DNA from: UBA2040 sp002384725
GTDB taxonomy: Bacteria; Bacteroidota; Bacteroidia; Flavobacteriales_D; Crocinitomicaceae
Length of the DNA: 64,000 bases
Direction of reading: 5' to 3'
Assembly: GCA_963926475.1 (NCBI GenBank)
Contig: CAWUXE010000016.1
Coordinates: forward strand, 62,001-126,000
The position numbers and the translations under genes are program-made. The first letter of the stretch is position 1. The number at the start of each line of letters is the position of its first letter. The notes beneath the pieces are model-generated. The model ran no database searches and was not told the origin of the DNA. It was given only the letters and a program-made list of their open reading frames with translations. Shown in pieces: positions 25,829 through 34,502 of this stretch.

Positions 25829-26443
25829 ATGGAACTATTTTTTTATGAGTTTGATAGTACAAAAAACATTTTATCAGAAGGAGGTGAAGTTTTTTATTAT
25901 GGTAAAATAATTCCCTTTGAAAAAGCAAATTTTTATCATGAAACCCTATTGAAAACTATAGAATGGAAAAATGATATCGCCAACATCTTTGGGAAACAGA
26001 TTATTACCAAACGGAAAGTCGCCTGGTATGGAGATGAGCCATTTGATTACACCTATTCGAACAACACCAAACAAGCTTTAATTTGGACCAAAGAATTGCA
26101 CGAATTAAAAGCAATCATCGAAAAGGAAACAGGCGAAACGTATAATTCGTGCTTGCTCAATTTATACCACAATGGATCTGAAGGGATGGCTTGGCATAGC
26201 GATGGAGAAAAAGATTTAAAAGAGAATGGAGCAATTGCCTCCATAAGTTTTGGTGCAGAAAGAAAATTTGCATTCAAACATAAAAAGACGAAACAGACTG
26301 TTTCCCTTAATTTAGAGCAGGGTAGTTTATTAGTAATGAAGGGAGAGTGTCAGAAACACTGGTTGCATCGGTTGCCGCCAACCAAGAAGGGTTTTGGGGC
26401 TAGAATCAACCTTACTTTTCGAACGATTGTATTAAAAGATTAA
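25829..26443 (+). CDS. alkB: AlkB-type alpha-ketoglutarate-dependent dioxygenase
   Basis: Fe(II)/2-oxoglutarate oxygenase that removes alkyl groups such as 1-methyladenine and 3-methylcytosine from nucleic acids by oxidation. 204 residues, matching the short ALKBH2/3-like bacterial form. Iron ligands: H123 and D125 in MAWHSDGEKDL, with H180 in WLHRLPPTKKGFGARINLTFR, whose arginines bind 2-oxoglutarate. The substrate-recognition segment YNSCLLNLYHNG precedes them. It stands alone between two minus-strand genes. A second alkylation repair gene (ogt) lies 11 kb upstream; there is no sign of a shared Ada operon. Confidence 0.92.
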   Translation: MELFFYEFDSTKNILSEGGEVFYYGKIIPFEKANFYHETLLKTIEWKNDIANIFGKQIITKRKVAWYGDEPFDYTYSNNTKQALIWTKELHELKAIIEKETGETYNSCLLNLYHNGSEGMAWHSDGEKDLKENGAIASISFGAERKFAFKHKKTKQTVSLNLEQGSLLVMKGECQKHWLHRLPPTKKGFGARINLTFRTIVLKD

Positions 26444-26846
26444 TCCTTTCTAATTATTTTATTTCTTTCGTCTCCCATGAATGCAAACGAACCATTTTCA
26501 ATAAGCCGCAAGTGTTTATCTGTATACGCATATCAAATGGCAATATGATATTGTTAGGAAATTTGGCAACAAATCGTCTTTAAATGACATGCTATTTGAT
26601 ACGGAGAAAAACCTTAGGGTTAAGGATAGGCACACGTCAAAAAACTACAAATCCAATTACAAAGGGTTCTAACTAATTAATATTCACTTATCGTTTTGAC
26701 TTCCGTGTTCTCGAGATAATAGTTAACCTGTTGCGATACTCACAAAAGAGTATTCTCTCTTATTACAACGGGAGTTCTCCCAATCATCCAAAACGAAAAA
26801 AAAAGGCTTCCATTTCTGAAAGCCTTTTCTTCTAAAAAAATCTATG
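26444..26846. other. Gene-free stretch after alkB
   Basis: I find no complete gene here. A short open stretch near 26589-26672 (about 28 codons, MLFDTEKNLRVKDRHTSK) ends in TAA and could be the tail of a lost gene, but I do not recognise it. The right end holds the terminator at 26801-26828. Confidence 0.5.
26801..26828 (-). terminator. Terminator hairpin after the repeat-containing T9SS gene
   Basis: Inverted repeat AAAAGGCTT / AAGCCTTTT with a ten-base loop. On the minus strand it lies 18 bases after the stop codon at 26847 and runs into a T tract (the plus strand shows nine or more A). It could also stop plus-strand transcription. Confidence 0.75.
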
Positions 26847-28820
26847 CTATTGCTTAATCAGCTTCACTGCTTTCAAGTCGCCTATTTTGACATAGTACAG
26901 ACCATTTTCAAGTGTCGCGATGTTCAGCTTCGTATTTAGATCAGTCAATTGGTTTTCCAACACAATGCGACCACCTTGATCTACAATCACGATTGGATAT
27001 TCTAAATAGTTTTCGCTGATACTGATGGTAATGTTATTTGAAGTAGGATTTGGATACACATCAAAACTACCGATTTCAAATTCATTCAATCCGGCGAACG
27101 TCATTATTAAATCAATTGAGATGATACTGTCACATCCTGCAGCATTTAAAATCGTATCAATGTACATGCCAGTTGTCGTGTACATTGTTCCGCTTGGTGC
27201 TGTGTATGCGTCTAAACCTGTTACCGAGATAGAAGACGTTGTAGCGACACAAATAGAGTCCATTTGAATATCATCAAAATAGTATGTTTTTGAACCGTTT
27301 GTTGCTCCATCCGTTCCGAAGTGGAAGAAGATAGATGCTTTGTCGTAGGTGTTGGCCAAATTGATAGCGGCCGTTCCCGCAGCTTCGTTGTTGAAGTTGA
27401 AATACAACGTTTCCCATTGTCCCGCAACAGTTGTCATTGCTTCTGTTTCAACAGAAATGGTAGGATTAGTGTGATCTTCTACTTTTAAACGAACAGGAAT
27501 GTTAGCATCTGGAGACCAAACACGAACAGACATTACAGAATCAGTTGCTGTAAACGGAATTGCATTTGCAAGACCAAGGGGGGTGCTGACTGTTGTGCCC
27601 GCCCAAGTTTGAGCTGTCCCATCTTTAATAGCTTCTGCTACTGTATTCGTTGGATCTGTTGGGTCAACAACAACTGTTGCCGTGTTTCCCCCAAAGTCAG
27701 TCATGGTATAATCTACTAATGAATCCTCAAAAGTAATTGGAAGGTCAATTTGCAACAATGGTAAAGTAGGAATTCCCATTTGTACATCATCGAAATAGTA
27801 TGTTTTCAAACCATTCGTTGCTCCATCCGTTCCAAAATCAAAGAAAAGAGAACCCATGTCATAGGTGTTGGCGATGTTAATAGGAGCTGTGCCTGTAACT
27901 TGATTGTTGAAGTTGAAGACTAAAGTTTCCCATTGTCCAGCAACAGTTGTCATTGTTTCTGTTTCTACAGAAATAGTAGGGTTGGTGTGATCTTCTACTT
28001 TAAAACGTATCGGAATGTTAGCATCTGGAGACCAAATACGAACAGACATTACAGAATCAGTTGCTGTAAACGGAATTGCATTTGCAAGACCAGATGGTGT
28101 ACTTACTGTTGTTCCAGCCCACAATTGAGCTGAAGCGTTTTTCACTACCTCAGCTGCCATATTTGTAGGATCAGTAGGATCAACAATAACTGTAGCCGTG
28201 TTTCCCCCAAAGTCAGTCATGGTATAATCAACAGCTGCACTTTCAAATGTTACTGGAAGATCAATCTGTGCAAGAGGGTTTACAGTCGGTGCAACCAATT
28301 GGATGTCATCAAAAAGGTAGGTAGATGTCGCGCCTCCAGTTCCCATAGTTCCCAGTTCCCATATAAGAATAATTTTTTGGTAGGTATTGGCTGTATTAAT
28401 TGCTGTAAAGTCGAAAGTAAGTTCTTCCCAAGTATTCGCAACCATAGAGGTGTCCTCTTTCTCAAAGGATATACCACCATTTGTTGCATTCTCAACTTTC
28501 AATAGAACACGAGCTCCTGCTACAGGAGAATACACCTTCATTTTAAAGATTTTGTTTGTAGTGAAATCGAGATTGTTGGTCATTGTCAAAAGACTTCCAC
28601 CCCAAACTTGGCCTGGACTTTTAATCATTTGACCTACAGTTGCACTCGTATTTATTCCACTCACTTGAGCATTTGGAATTACAGTTGCTCCACCTCCATC
28701 GAAGTTCGTAAATGTATACGCAATCGTCGTGGATTCAAAGTTGATTGGTGGCGCTAGCGTTTGTGCTGCAATATTACCGGACAAAAAAATGGCGGCAATG
28801 TAGAAGAATAATCTTTTCAT
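26847..28820 (-). CDS. Secreted T9SS cargo with three beta-sandwich repeats
   Basis: 657 residues. Signal peptide (1-19, ending NIAAQ). Three repeats follow, at about 22-184, 186-356 and 358-521. Each opens with P-x-x-F-E-S/D and T-x-x-D/N-F-G-G, continues with a V-x-S/V-W-S-P segment and WE-x-L-x-F-N/D-F, and ends YYFDDVQM or similar. The form resembles carbohydrate-binding, jelly-roll-like modules. Repeats 2 and 3 are much closer to each other than to repeat 1. A short linker with a SEC10/PgrA-like DAYTAPSGTMYTTTG motif leads to a T9SS type A sorting domain (about 575-657; SFDVYPNPTSNNITI). Likely exported by Sec and T9SS and attached to or released from the surface. The ligand is inferred only as polysaccharide-like. 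Confidence 0.82.
   Translation of the reverse strand: MKRLFFYIAAIFLSGNIAAQTLAPPINFESTTIAYTFTNFDGGGATVIPNAQVSGINTSATVGQMIKSPGQVWGGSLLTMTNNLDFTTNKIFKMKVYSPVAGARVLLKVENATNGGISFEKEDTSMVANTWEELTFDFTAINTANTYQKIILIWELGTMGTGGATSTYLFDDIQLVAPTVNPLAQIDLPVTFESAAVDYTMTDFGGNTATVIVDPTDPTNMAAEVVKNASAQLWAGTTVSTPSGLANAIPFTATDSVMSVRIWSPDANIPIRFKVEDHTNPTISVETETMTTVAGQWETLVFNFNNQVTGTAPINIANTYDMGSLFFDFGTDGATNGLKTYYFDDVQMGIPTLPLLQIDLPITFEDSLVDYTMTDFGGNTATVVVDPTDPTNTVAEAIKDGTAQTWAGTTVSTPLGLANAIPFTATDSVMSVRVWSPDANIPVRLKVEDHTNPTISVETEAMTTVAGQWETLYFNFNNEAAGTAAINLANTYDKASIFFHFGTDGATNGSKTYYFDDIQMDSICVATTSSISVTGLDAYTAPSGTMYTTTGMYIDTILNAAGCDSIISIDLIMTFAGLNEFEIGSFDVYPNPTSNNITISISENYLEYPIVIVDQGGRIVLENQLTDLNTKLNIATLENGLYYVKIGDLKAVKLIKQ
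27258..27752 (-). repeat. Internal gene repeat, copy 3
   Basis: Encodes residues about 357-521 of the T9SS repeat protein. Long runs of bases are shared with the neighbouring copy 2, for example the coding of FTATDSVMSVR and SPDANIP, showing a recent tandem duplication. Confidence 0.75.
27753..28265 (-). repeat. Internal gene repeat, copy 2
   Basis: Encodes residues about 186-356 of the T9SS repeat protein and is nearly the same as copy 3 over most of its length; it differs mainly near its ends and in a short insertion (FNNQVTGTAPIN versus FNNEAAGTAAIN). Confidence 0.75.
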
Positions 28821-29181
28821 ACGTCTTAAAGTTTTAATTAGAGGCTAAATATAGGAATTAAAAACCAATATTGTACAATGTACTATAAGGTTCTTTTCGT
28901 TTTAAATAAGACGGATTGGCTACCCGCTATGCAACAAAAAAGGCCGAACATTTTAGTTCATCCTTTTCTATATATTATTTTTTCAGCTGCACTAAAAGCA
29001 GTGTTTTCTAATCTAATTTGTATTTCTCTCTTTCTTTTATTTCCTCTGCCTCATACTGCTCTATTGCTTGGTCGTGCATTCTTTCTGACTTCACAACAGA
29101 AGAAAAACTTGTGTAATTCAATCAATCAGGATAAATCCTCAATTCAAAATCCTTATTTTTACAAAAAACTCAAAAAACAGA
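28821..29181. other. Divergent intergenic region upstream of kynU
   Basis: This holds the upstream regions of the T9SS repeat gene (minus) and kynU (plus). A TATTTTTA at 29154-29161 resembles the -7 box and would give a leader of about 15 bases for kynU. An open stretch of hydrophobic codons (28878-29252) overlaps the kynU start and is not credible as a gene. Nothing else is recognisable. Confidence 0.5.
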
Positions 29182-30465
29182 ATGATCAACTTCGAAAACA
29201 CGCTCGAATTCGCTCAAAAAATGGATCAAAACGACCCTTTGCGTTCGTTTAGAGACAAATTTTATTTTCCAACTTTCACCCAAGATGCCCCTGTTTATTT
29301 GACGGGAAATTCTCTTGGTTTGCAACCGAAAACAACGTCAAGTTATATTCAAGAAGAGTTAGACGCTTGGCATAAATTCGGTGTAGAGGGTCATTTCCTA
29401 GCGAAAAAACCATGGGTGGCTTATCATGAGTTTTTAACGGCAAAAGCAGCGAAAGTTGTTGGAGCAAAAGAAGAAGAGGTAGTGGTAACGCACTCTCTGA
29501 CAACGAATCTTCACTTGTTAATGGTTTCGTTTTATCGTCCAGAAGGTAAAAGAACGAAGATTTTGTGCGAAGGAAAAGCATTCCCAAGTGATCAATATGC
29601 TCTGAGTTCGCAAGTCAAATTTCATCAACTTTCGGTAGAAGAAAACTTAGTGGAAATGTTTCCAAGAGAAGGCGAACACACTTTGCGAGATGAAGATGTT
29701 GTTGCCAAAATCAATGACCTTGCAGATACCCTTGCGTTGGTTATGATCGGCGGAGTAAATTACTATACAGGGCAATTATTCGACATGAAAACCATCACAG
29801 CTGCAGGTCATGCCGTTGGCTCGGTCGTTGGTTGGGATTTAGCCCACGCTGCTGGAAATGTAGAATTGAAATTGAACGAATGGAACGTAGATTTTGCCGC
29901 TTGGTGTACCTACAAATACATGAATTCGTCACCGGGTGGAGTTTCGGGAATGTTCGTTCACGAAAAGCATGCTTACAATACTGATTTACCTCGATTCGCA
30001 GGATGGTGGGGCCATAATAAAGAACGTCGTTTCCTAATGGAATCACAATTTGATCCCGTGCGCGGTGCCGAAGGTTGGCAATTGAGCAATGCACCCGTTC
30101 TTGGAATGGCAGCGCATTTAGCGAGTCTAGATATTTTCGACGTAGCCGGAATGGAAAACATTTTTGCCAAAAGAAATATACTTACCGCCTATTTAGAATT
30201 TATAATCGACGGTGTTTCGGAAAGAAATAAAGACAGATGTTCGTTCGAAATAATAACACCACGCGACAAAACAAAACGTGGCGCACAATTGTCTATCTTA
30301 GTGCACGGAATGGGCAAACCTTTGTTTGAGAAAATCTCAGAAAAAGGAGTGATAGCAGATTGGCGAGAACCAAATGTAATCCGAATTGCCCCAGCGCCCT
30401 TGTATAATTCATTCGAAGATTGTTTCCGATTCGGGAAAATTTTAGAGGAATCAATTACAAATTAA
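29182..30465 (+). CDS. kynU: Kynureninase
   Basis: PLP enzyme that cleaves kynurenine or 3-hydroxykynurenine to (3-hydroxy)anthranilate and alanine. 427 residues. The PLP lysine is K245 in WCTYKYMNSSPGG. Other family motifs: NSLGLQPKTT, DLAHAAGNVELKL and the C-terminal REPNVIRIAPAPLYNSFED. It is followed by a small membrane-protein gene and kmo, the enzyme acting just before it, so the substrate is likely 3-hydroxykynurenine and the route leads to quinolinate and NAD. Start at 29182 (MINFENTLEFAQKMD) suits the family length. Confidence 0.95.
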   Translation: MINFENTLEFAQKMDQNDPLRSFRDKFYFPTFTQDAPVYLTGNSLGLQPKTTSSYIQEELDAWHKFGVEGHFLAKKPWVAYHEFLTAKAAKVVGAKEEEVVVTHSLTTNLHLLMVSFYRPEGKRTKILCEGKAFPSDQYALSSQVKFHQLSVEENLVEMFPREGEHTLRDEDVVAKINDLADTLALVMIGGVNYYTGQLFDMKTITAAGHAVGSVVGWDLAHAAGNVELKLNEWNVDFAAWCTYKYMNSSPGGVSGMFVHEKHAYNTDLPRFAGWWGHNKERRFLMESQFDPVRGAEGWQLSNAPVLGMAAHLASLDIFDVAGMENIFAKRNILTAYLEFIIDGVSERNKDRCSFEIITPRDKTKRGAQLSILVHGMGKPLFEKISEKGVIADWREPNVIRIAPAPLYNSFEDCFRFGKILEESITN

Positions 30466-30531
30466 TCAATTTCGAATGTGTGAATTACGGATTACGAAAG
30501 CAACCGCAATACGCAATACTTGCCTTTAACC

Positions 30532-30744
30532 ATGACTTTAGAAACCCTAATAAAAGCAAAATACGTAGGCGAACTCGACAATACTTTCGCTTATTCTACT
30601 TTGGGTTTCCAAACCATCGCGGTTCTGGTTGGCGGAATCGTTTTGTGGCGAGTAAGCAATGCCATGCACAAAAAGAAATTACAAAAAAGAGCAGGGAAAG
30701 AACATTTTAAAACCCGTTTCTCTGAACATTTGAAGAACAGGTAA
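30532..30744 (+). CDS. Small single-span membrane protein in the kynurenine cluster
   Basis: 70 residues from ATG 30532 (MTLETLIKAKYVGELDN). One hydrophobic helix (about 25-43, FQTIAVLVGGIVLWRVSNAM) followed by a strongly basic tail (KKKLQKRAGKEHFKTRF), so the C-terminus should stay in the cytosol. It lies 66 bases after kynU and 65 bases before kmo on the same strand. Codon use and the coherent helix plus basic tail look like a real gene. I do not recognise a family. Kynurenine 3-monooxygenases are often membrane-associated in other organisms, so a membrane-recruiting role is possible, but this is a guess from position only. Confidence 0.6.
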   Translation: MTLETLIKAKYVGELDNTFAYSTLGFQTIAVLVGGIVLWRVSNAMHKKKLQKRAGKEHFKTRFSEHLKNR

Positions 30745-30752
30745 TCTAACTT

Positions 30753-30784
30753 CTTCCCCCTTTTGGAGTGGGATCGAGGGGAGG
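30753..30784. repeat. GC-rich dispersed repeat, partial copy
   Basis: CTTCCCCCTTTTGGAGTGGG followed by ATCGAGGGGAGG, a GC-rich imperfect inverted repeat between two genes. Its reverse complement shares CCCTCGATCCC with the copy at 54187-54217. Confidence 0.45.
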
Positions 30785-30809
30785 ACAACAGTAATTAGAA
30801 TTCATAAAC

Positions 30810-32162
30810 ATGAAAAACATAGCAATCGTAGGAGCAGGATTAGTAGGAAGTTTACAAGCACTTCTCATGGCCAAAAAAGGCTATAACGTTCAAGTGTTAG
30901 AAAACCGTGAAGACAAACGAAAAGCAGAATTCCTAGGTGGTCGATCGATTAATTTAGCCATGTCAGACAGAGGTTGGAGAGCATTAGAAATGGCTGGCGT
31001 TTCGGACAAAATTCGTGAGTTTGCACTACCAATGTACAAACGTTGCATGCATGATTTGGAAGGAAATTTGACCTATCAACCTTATGGGCTAAATAACGAG
31101 GCGATTTATTCTGTATCGCGAGGACTTTTGAATCAAACATTGATGAACGAAGCCGATGCTTGTGACAATATCGAATACAAATTCAACCTAAAATGCAAGG
31201 ATGTAGATTTGAGAGACAACACACTTGTCATGCAAAACTTAAACAAGCAAATCGAAACCTTCAAATTCGATAAAATGTTTGCCTGTGACGGAGCGTTTTC
31301 AGCAGTTAGAGGGAGATTGCAAAGAACTACAGGATTCAACTACCAGCAAAGTTATTTGGGTCACGGGTACAAAGAATTGGAAATTCCTGGTAATGAAGAT
31401 GGAACATACAAATTGGAAAGTGATTGTTTGCACATTTGGCCGCGAAGTGAATTTATGATGATCGCTTTGCCCAACATTGATGGCAGTTTTACGCTCACTT
31501 TGTTCATGTCTTTAACGGGAAAAGAGTCTTTTGAAAAACTCGATTCAAACGAAAAAATTCGCGCGTTCTTCCAGGAAAAATTCGCCGATGCTGTTCCTTT
31601 GATTCCTAATTTGATTGAAGACTTTAATAGTAATCCAGTCGGAAGTTTAATGACAGTGAAATGTGACCCTTGGCATTACAACGATGATATTTTGCTGCTT
31701 GGTGATGCGGCGCACGCCATCGTTCCTTTCTATGGACAAGGTATGAACGCTGGCTTTCAAGACTGTTCTGTTTTTCAAGACATGTATGAAGCAAGACATG
31801 GAAATTGGGATGGATTGATGAAAGACTTCTCAGATGTTCATTATAAAAATGGACATGCCATTGCCGATTTAGCCTTGTACAATTATATCGAAATGCGCGA
31901 CAAAACGGCCGACCCGGATTTCCTTCTTCGAAAGAAGATAGAATCGAAGTTTTCGAAAATGTACCCAGATCGCTGGTTGCCGTTATATTCACAAGTAACC
32001 TTTAGTCAAACTCCTTATGCCGAAGCTGTTGAAAATGGGAATCGTCAGCGTGCAATTATGGATGAGGTGATGGAAATGGAGAATATTCATAACATTTGGG
32101 ACGATTCACAAGTTATAGATAAGATAAACCACCTTTTAGACAAACAAAAAACGTATGCGTAA
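30810..32162 (+). CDS. kmo: Kynurenine 3-monooxygenase
   Basis: FAD enzyme that hydroxylates kynurenine to 3-hydroxykynurenine using NADPH and O2. 450 residues. FAD-binding GxGxxG at 7-12 (VGAGLVGSLQALLM), the second FAD motif in LLLGDAAHAIVPFYGQGMNA, and a substrate-side segment RSINLAMSDRGWRALE. The C-terminal part is soluble, with basic and aromatic residues near the end. It follows kynU and the small membrane protein and overlaps the downstream outer-membrane-type gene by eight bases. Together with kynA at 56194 it gives most of the tryptophan-to-3-hydroxyanthranilate route. Confidence 0.95.
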   Translation: MKNIAIVGAGLVGSLQALLMAKKGYNVQVLENREDKRKAEFLGGRSINLAMSDRGWRALEMAGVSDKIREFALPMYKRCMHDLEGNLTYQPYGLNNEAIYSVSRGLLNQTLMNEADACDNIEYKFNLKCKDVDLRDNTLVMQNLNKQIETFKFDKMFACDGAFSAVRGRLQRTTGFNYQQSYLGHGYKELEIPGNEDGTYKLESDCLHIWPRSEFMMIALPNIDGSFTLTLFMSLTGKESFEKLDSNEKIRAFFQEKFADAVPLIPNLIEDFNSNPVGSLMTVKCDPWHYNDDILLLGDAAHAIVPFYGQGMNAGFQDCSVFQDMYEARHGNWDGLMKDFSDVHYKNGHAIADLALYNYIEMRDKTADPDFLLRKKIESKFSKMYPDRWLPLYSQVTFSQTPYAEAVENGNRQRAIMDEVMEMENIHNIWDDSQVIDKINHLLDKQKTYA

Positions 32163-33054
32163 CGGACTTTTATTTTTATTCACCTTTCTTTTCACCTTCG
32201 GGGCAGTGGCTCAGCGCGATTTGACCTACCGGAAAAAGAACAGCAAAGTCTTCGGAGGAGCGCGAGACTTTAGTAATTATCGACCGTATGGAATTCAGTT
32301 TTCAATCGGCCCGAATTACACCTTTACGAAGATGAAGAACGAGACGATTTCTCCAGATTCAACGTATCAAGGTCAACGATTCAGATACAACCAAGACCCC
32401 GCAGGCAGAGCAGGCTTGTACGCCGAAGTGGGAATGGCGCATTACCCAATGGCGAGTCCAAAAATTTTATTGTTTGGAAACAGGTTATTGTCTTACGTAG
32501 ATTGGGGTTTGGGAGTCCGCATTCATGGAGGAAAAGAAGAAACTATAGTACAAAAGACTGATGCTTCTGGAACAAATGTTATCTCTGAAGAAACAGGAAA
32601 AGGGGAGTTTTACAACATCAACGGGTCAGCGAGATTTGCCGCTCATTTCAATTATTATTTCCCGAACAACATTCACTTTATCGACAATGGATTAGGTGTA
32701 AATGGAAATTACCGCAGTCTTGCGCGTGATTCGCTTAACCAAAGTTACAATGGAATCCACTTCCCAGAAACGCAACGCTTCAACAATAATTTAGACGTTC
32801 TTTTGCATTACGATATCGCTTTCGGATGGAAAATGAGAAGAGGTTATTACATCATGGTTGGACCTCAAATTCCGATTTTAGGATTATACGAATGGAAGGG
32901 TGGAAGTCCAAAAATTGACTGGTTCTCTTCGAAATATTATCCTGTAACACTCAAAGTGAAATTCATTTGGTTGTTCAAACAAAAATCGAATGGTTGTAAT
33001 ACAGGATCAGACGAAGACAAGAAACGCGAGAAAGAATATCAGCAGAATCGATAG
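32155..33054 (+). CDS. Predicted outer-membrane-type protein, family not recognised
   Basis: 299 residues. Signal peptide (1-19, ending GAVAQ). The mature part is rich in alternating aromatic/hydrophobic residues with strand-like segments such as YGIQFSIGPNYTFTKM, RAGLYAEVGMAHYPM, YVDWGLGVRIHGGKE, HYDIAFGWKMRRGYYIMVGPQ and YPVTLKVKFIWLF, suggesting a small beta-barrel. The last 20 residues are polar and charged. It overlaps kmo by eight bases and precedes the ArsC-like gene by three, so it is likely co-transcribed with the kynurenine genes, though a functional link is not shown. Hypothetical. Confidence 0.7.
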   Translation: MRNGLLFLFTFLFTFGAVAQRDLTYRKKNSKVFGGARDFSNYRPYGIQFSIGPNYTFTKMKNETISPDSTYQGQRFRYNQDPAGRAGLYAEVGMAHYPMASPKILLFGNRLLSYVDWGLGVRIHGGKEETIVQKTDASGTNVISEETGKGEFYNINGSARFAAHFNYYFPNNIHFIDNGLGVNGNYRSLARDSLNQSYNGIHFPETQRFNNNLDVLLHYDIAFGWKMRRGYYIMVGPQIPILGLYEWKGGSPKIDWFSSKYYPVTLKVKFIWLFKQKSNGCNTGSDEDKKREKEYQQNR

Positions 33055-33057
33055 AAC

Positions 33058-33411
33058 ATGAAGAAGATTTTTCACCTCAGTTCGTGCAGCACTTGCCAGC
33101 GAATTATTAAAGAACTCAATCCAGGGAAAGATGTCGAAATGCATGACATCAAGGAGAAGAACATCGATGGAAAAACATTGGATTGGTTGAAAGAAAAAGT
33201 GGGCTCGTATGAAGCTTTATTTTCGAAAAGGGCGATGAAATATCGAGGTTTAGGTCTTGATAAAATGGAATTGACCGAAGCCGATTATCGAAAACACATC
33301 CTCGCAGAATACACCTTTCTAAAACGACCTTTCATCATCAACGGGAAAGAAGTTTTCATCGGCAACGCCAAAAAAGAAGTCGAAACGGCTTTGAATAGCT
33401 TTAGCAAGTAA
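33058..33411 (+). CDS. ArsC/Spx-family thioredoxin-fold protein
   Basis: 117 residues of the arsenate reductase-like ArsC family. The active-site segment is SSCSTCQR with C10 and C13, giving a CxxC like Spx rather than the single-Cys of classical plasmid ArsC. The family's later Arg and Pro region is seen in LAEYTFLKRPFIINGKEV. It is too short and lacks the other cysteines of arsenate reductases of the thioredoxin-coupled type, so arsenate reduction is not certain. It follows the barrel-like gene by three bases as last member of the group, and is followed by a mini inverted-repeat element. Confidence 0.82.
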   Translation: MKKIFHLSSCSTCQRIIKELNPGKDVEMHDIKEKNIDGKTLDWLKEKVGSYEALFSKRAMKYRGLGLDKMELTEADYRKHILAEYTFLKRPFIINGKEVFIGNAKKEVETALNSFSK

Positions 33412-33418
33412 AAGGTTT

Positions 33419-33530
33419 GCCACGAATTGCACGAATTTTCACTAATACTCGTAATAAAGTCGTGTTATCTGATTTCCGCTTATCACGCGCTTACATTTGC
33501 TATATCCATCCGCACCCAATAATTCGTGGC
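33419..33530. repeat. Mini element with perfect ten-base terminal inverted repeats
   Basis: GCCACGAATT (33419-33428) and AATTCGTGGC (33521-33530) are exact inverse complements bounding 112 bases. The left arm continues with a second GCACGAATT. Non-coding, between two plus-strand genes. MITE-like; mobility is not shown. Confidence 0.55.
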
Positions 33531-33560
33531 TAATAACCCTTTAAAACCTAACTTCGCCTC

Positions 33561-34475
33561 ATGAAACCCACGCATCTTCGAGCACATTTGGCTTTGTTTA
33601 TCGTCAACACCTTTTACGGGGCTAACCACGTTATCGCCAAGGGAATCATGCCCAACATTTTAACGCCGAATGTTTTCATTTTACTCCGCGTTGCTGGAGC
33701 GACAGCACTTTTTTGGCTGATTCGTCTCTTCTCAAAATCGAGAGAAAAAGTAGAACGAAAAGACTTAATTCGAATCGCAGCTTGTGGCGTTTTCGGAGTC
33801 GCTGTAAACCAATTGTTTTTCTTTCATGGATTAAATTTATCGTCGTCGATCAACGCTGGAATTATCATGACCTTGAACCCAATTATGGTGGTTATTTTAT
33901 CTTACTTTCTTTTGAAAGAAGCCATTACGCCTTATCGCGTAGCAGGCGTTTTATTGGGGGCTACCGGAGCCGGATTACTAACTCTAGCCTCCAGTTCCGA
34001 AAACCCAGAATTGGCTGTCGGCGATTTATTTCTTCTGATAAATGCAGCGAGTTATGCAGTGTATTTGGTGCTGGTAAAACCTTTGATGAGTAAATACAAA
34101 CCAATTACCGTTATTACCTACGTTTTTCTTTTTGGTCTGATTCTCGTAGCTCTTTTTCCGCTAACATTAAGAGATTTGGCCCAAACCGATTTTTCTTTGT
34201 TGCAAGGCGTTGTGCTTGCTAAAGTACTGTACGTGATTATTGGAGTAACATTTTTAGCGTACTTATTAACCGTTTATGGATTGAGCAAATTGAGTCCGTC
34301 CGTTTCGAGCGCCTACATTTATACGCAGCCTGTTTTGGTTATCTTTTTTGCTATTTTGTTCGCCTACATTGGCTTTACGGAAGATTATACAAATACAATT
34401 ACCGCTCAGAAAATCTTTTATATGATCCTGATTTTTGTTGGAGTTTATGTGACTAGTTTAAAACGCAAAAATTAG
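33561..34475 (+). CDS. EamA/DMT-family membrane transporter, second copy in the window
   Basis: 304 residues with ten predicted membrane helices in two EamA repeats. Repeat one starts ALFIVNTFYGANHVIAKG and includes the FFHGLNLSSSINAGIIM segment typical of this family; repeat two includes SKLSPSVSSAYIYTQPVLV. It is clearly related to the gene at 10082 only at the fold level. Substrate unknown. It stands between the mini element and the GC-rich repeat, with its own upstream region; no operon partner. Confidence 0.86.
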   Translation: MKPTHLRAHLALFIVNTFYGANHVIAKGIMPNILTPNVFILLRVAGATALFWLIRLFSKSREKVERKDLIRIAACGVFGVAVNQLFFFHGLNLSSSINAGIIMTLNPIMVVILSYFLLKEAITPYRVAGVLLGATGAGLLTLASSSENPELAVGDLFLLINAASYAVYLVLVKPLMSKYKPITVITYVFLFGLILVALFPLTLRDLAQTDFSLLQGVVLAKVLYVIIGVTFLAYLLTVYGLSKLSPSVSSAYIYTQPVLVIFFAILFAYIGFTEDYTNTITAQKIFYMILIFVGVYVTSLKRKN

Positions 34476-34502
34476 GTTATTACACCCTTTCCTTCCGTCC
34501 CT

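Noticed and set aside
28878..29252. Open frame of 124 codons with hydrophobic segments
   Set aside because: It overlaps the N-terminus of kynU by about 70 bases in another frame, has no family resemblance and uses an implausible tail; it reflects A/T-rich intergenic sequence.
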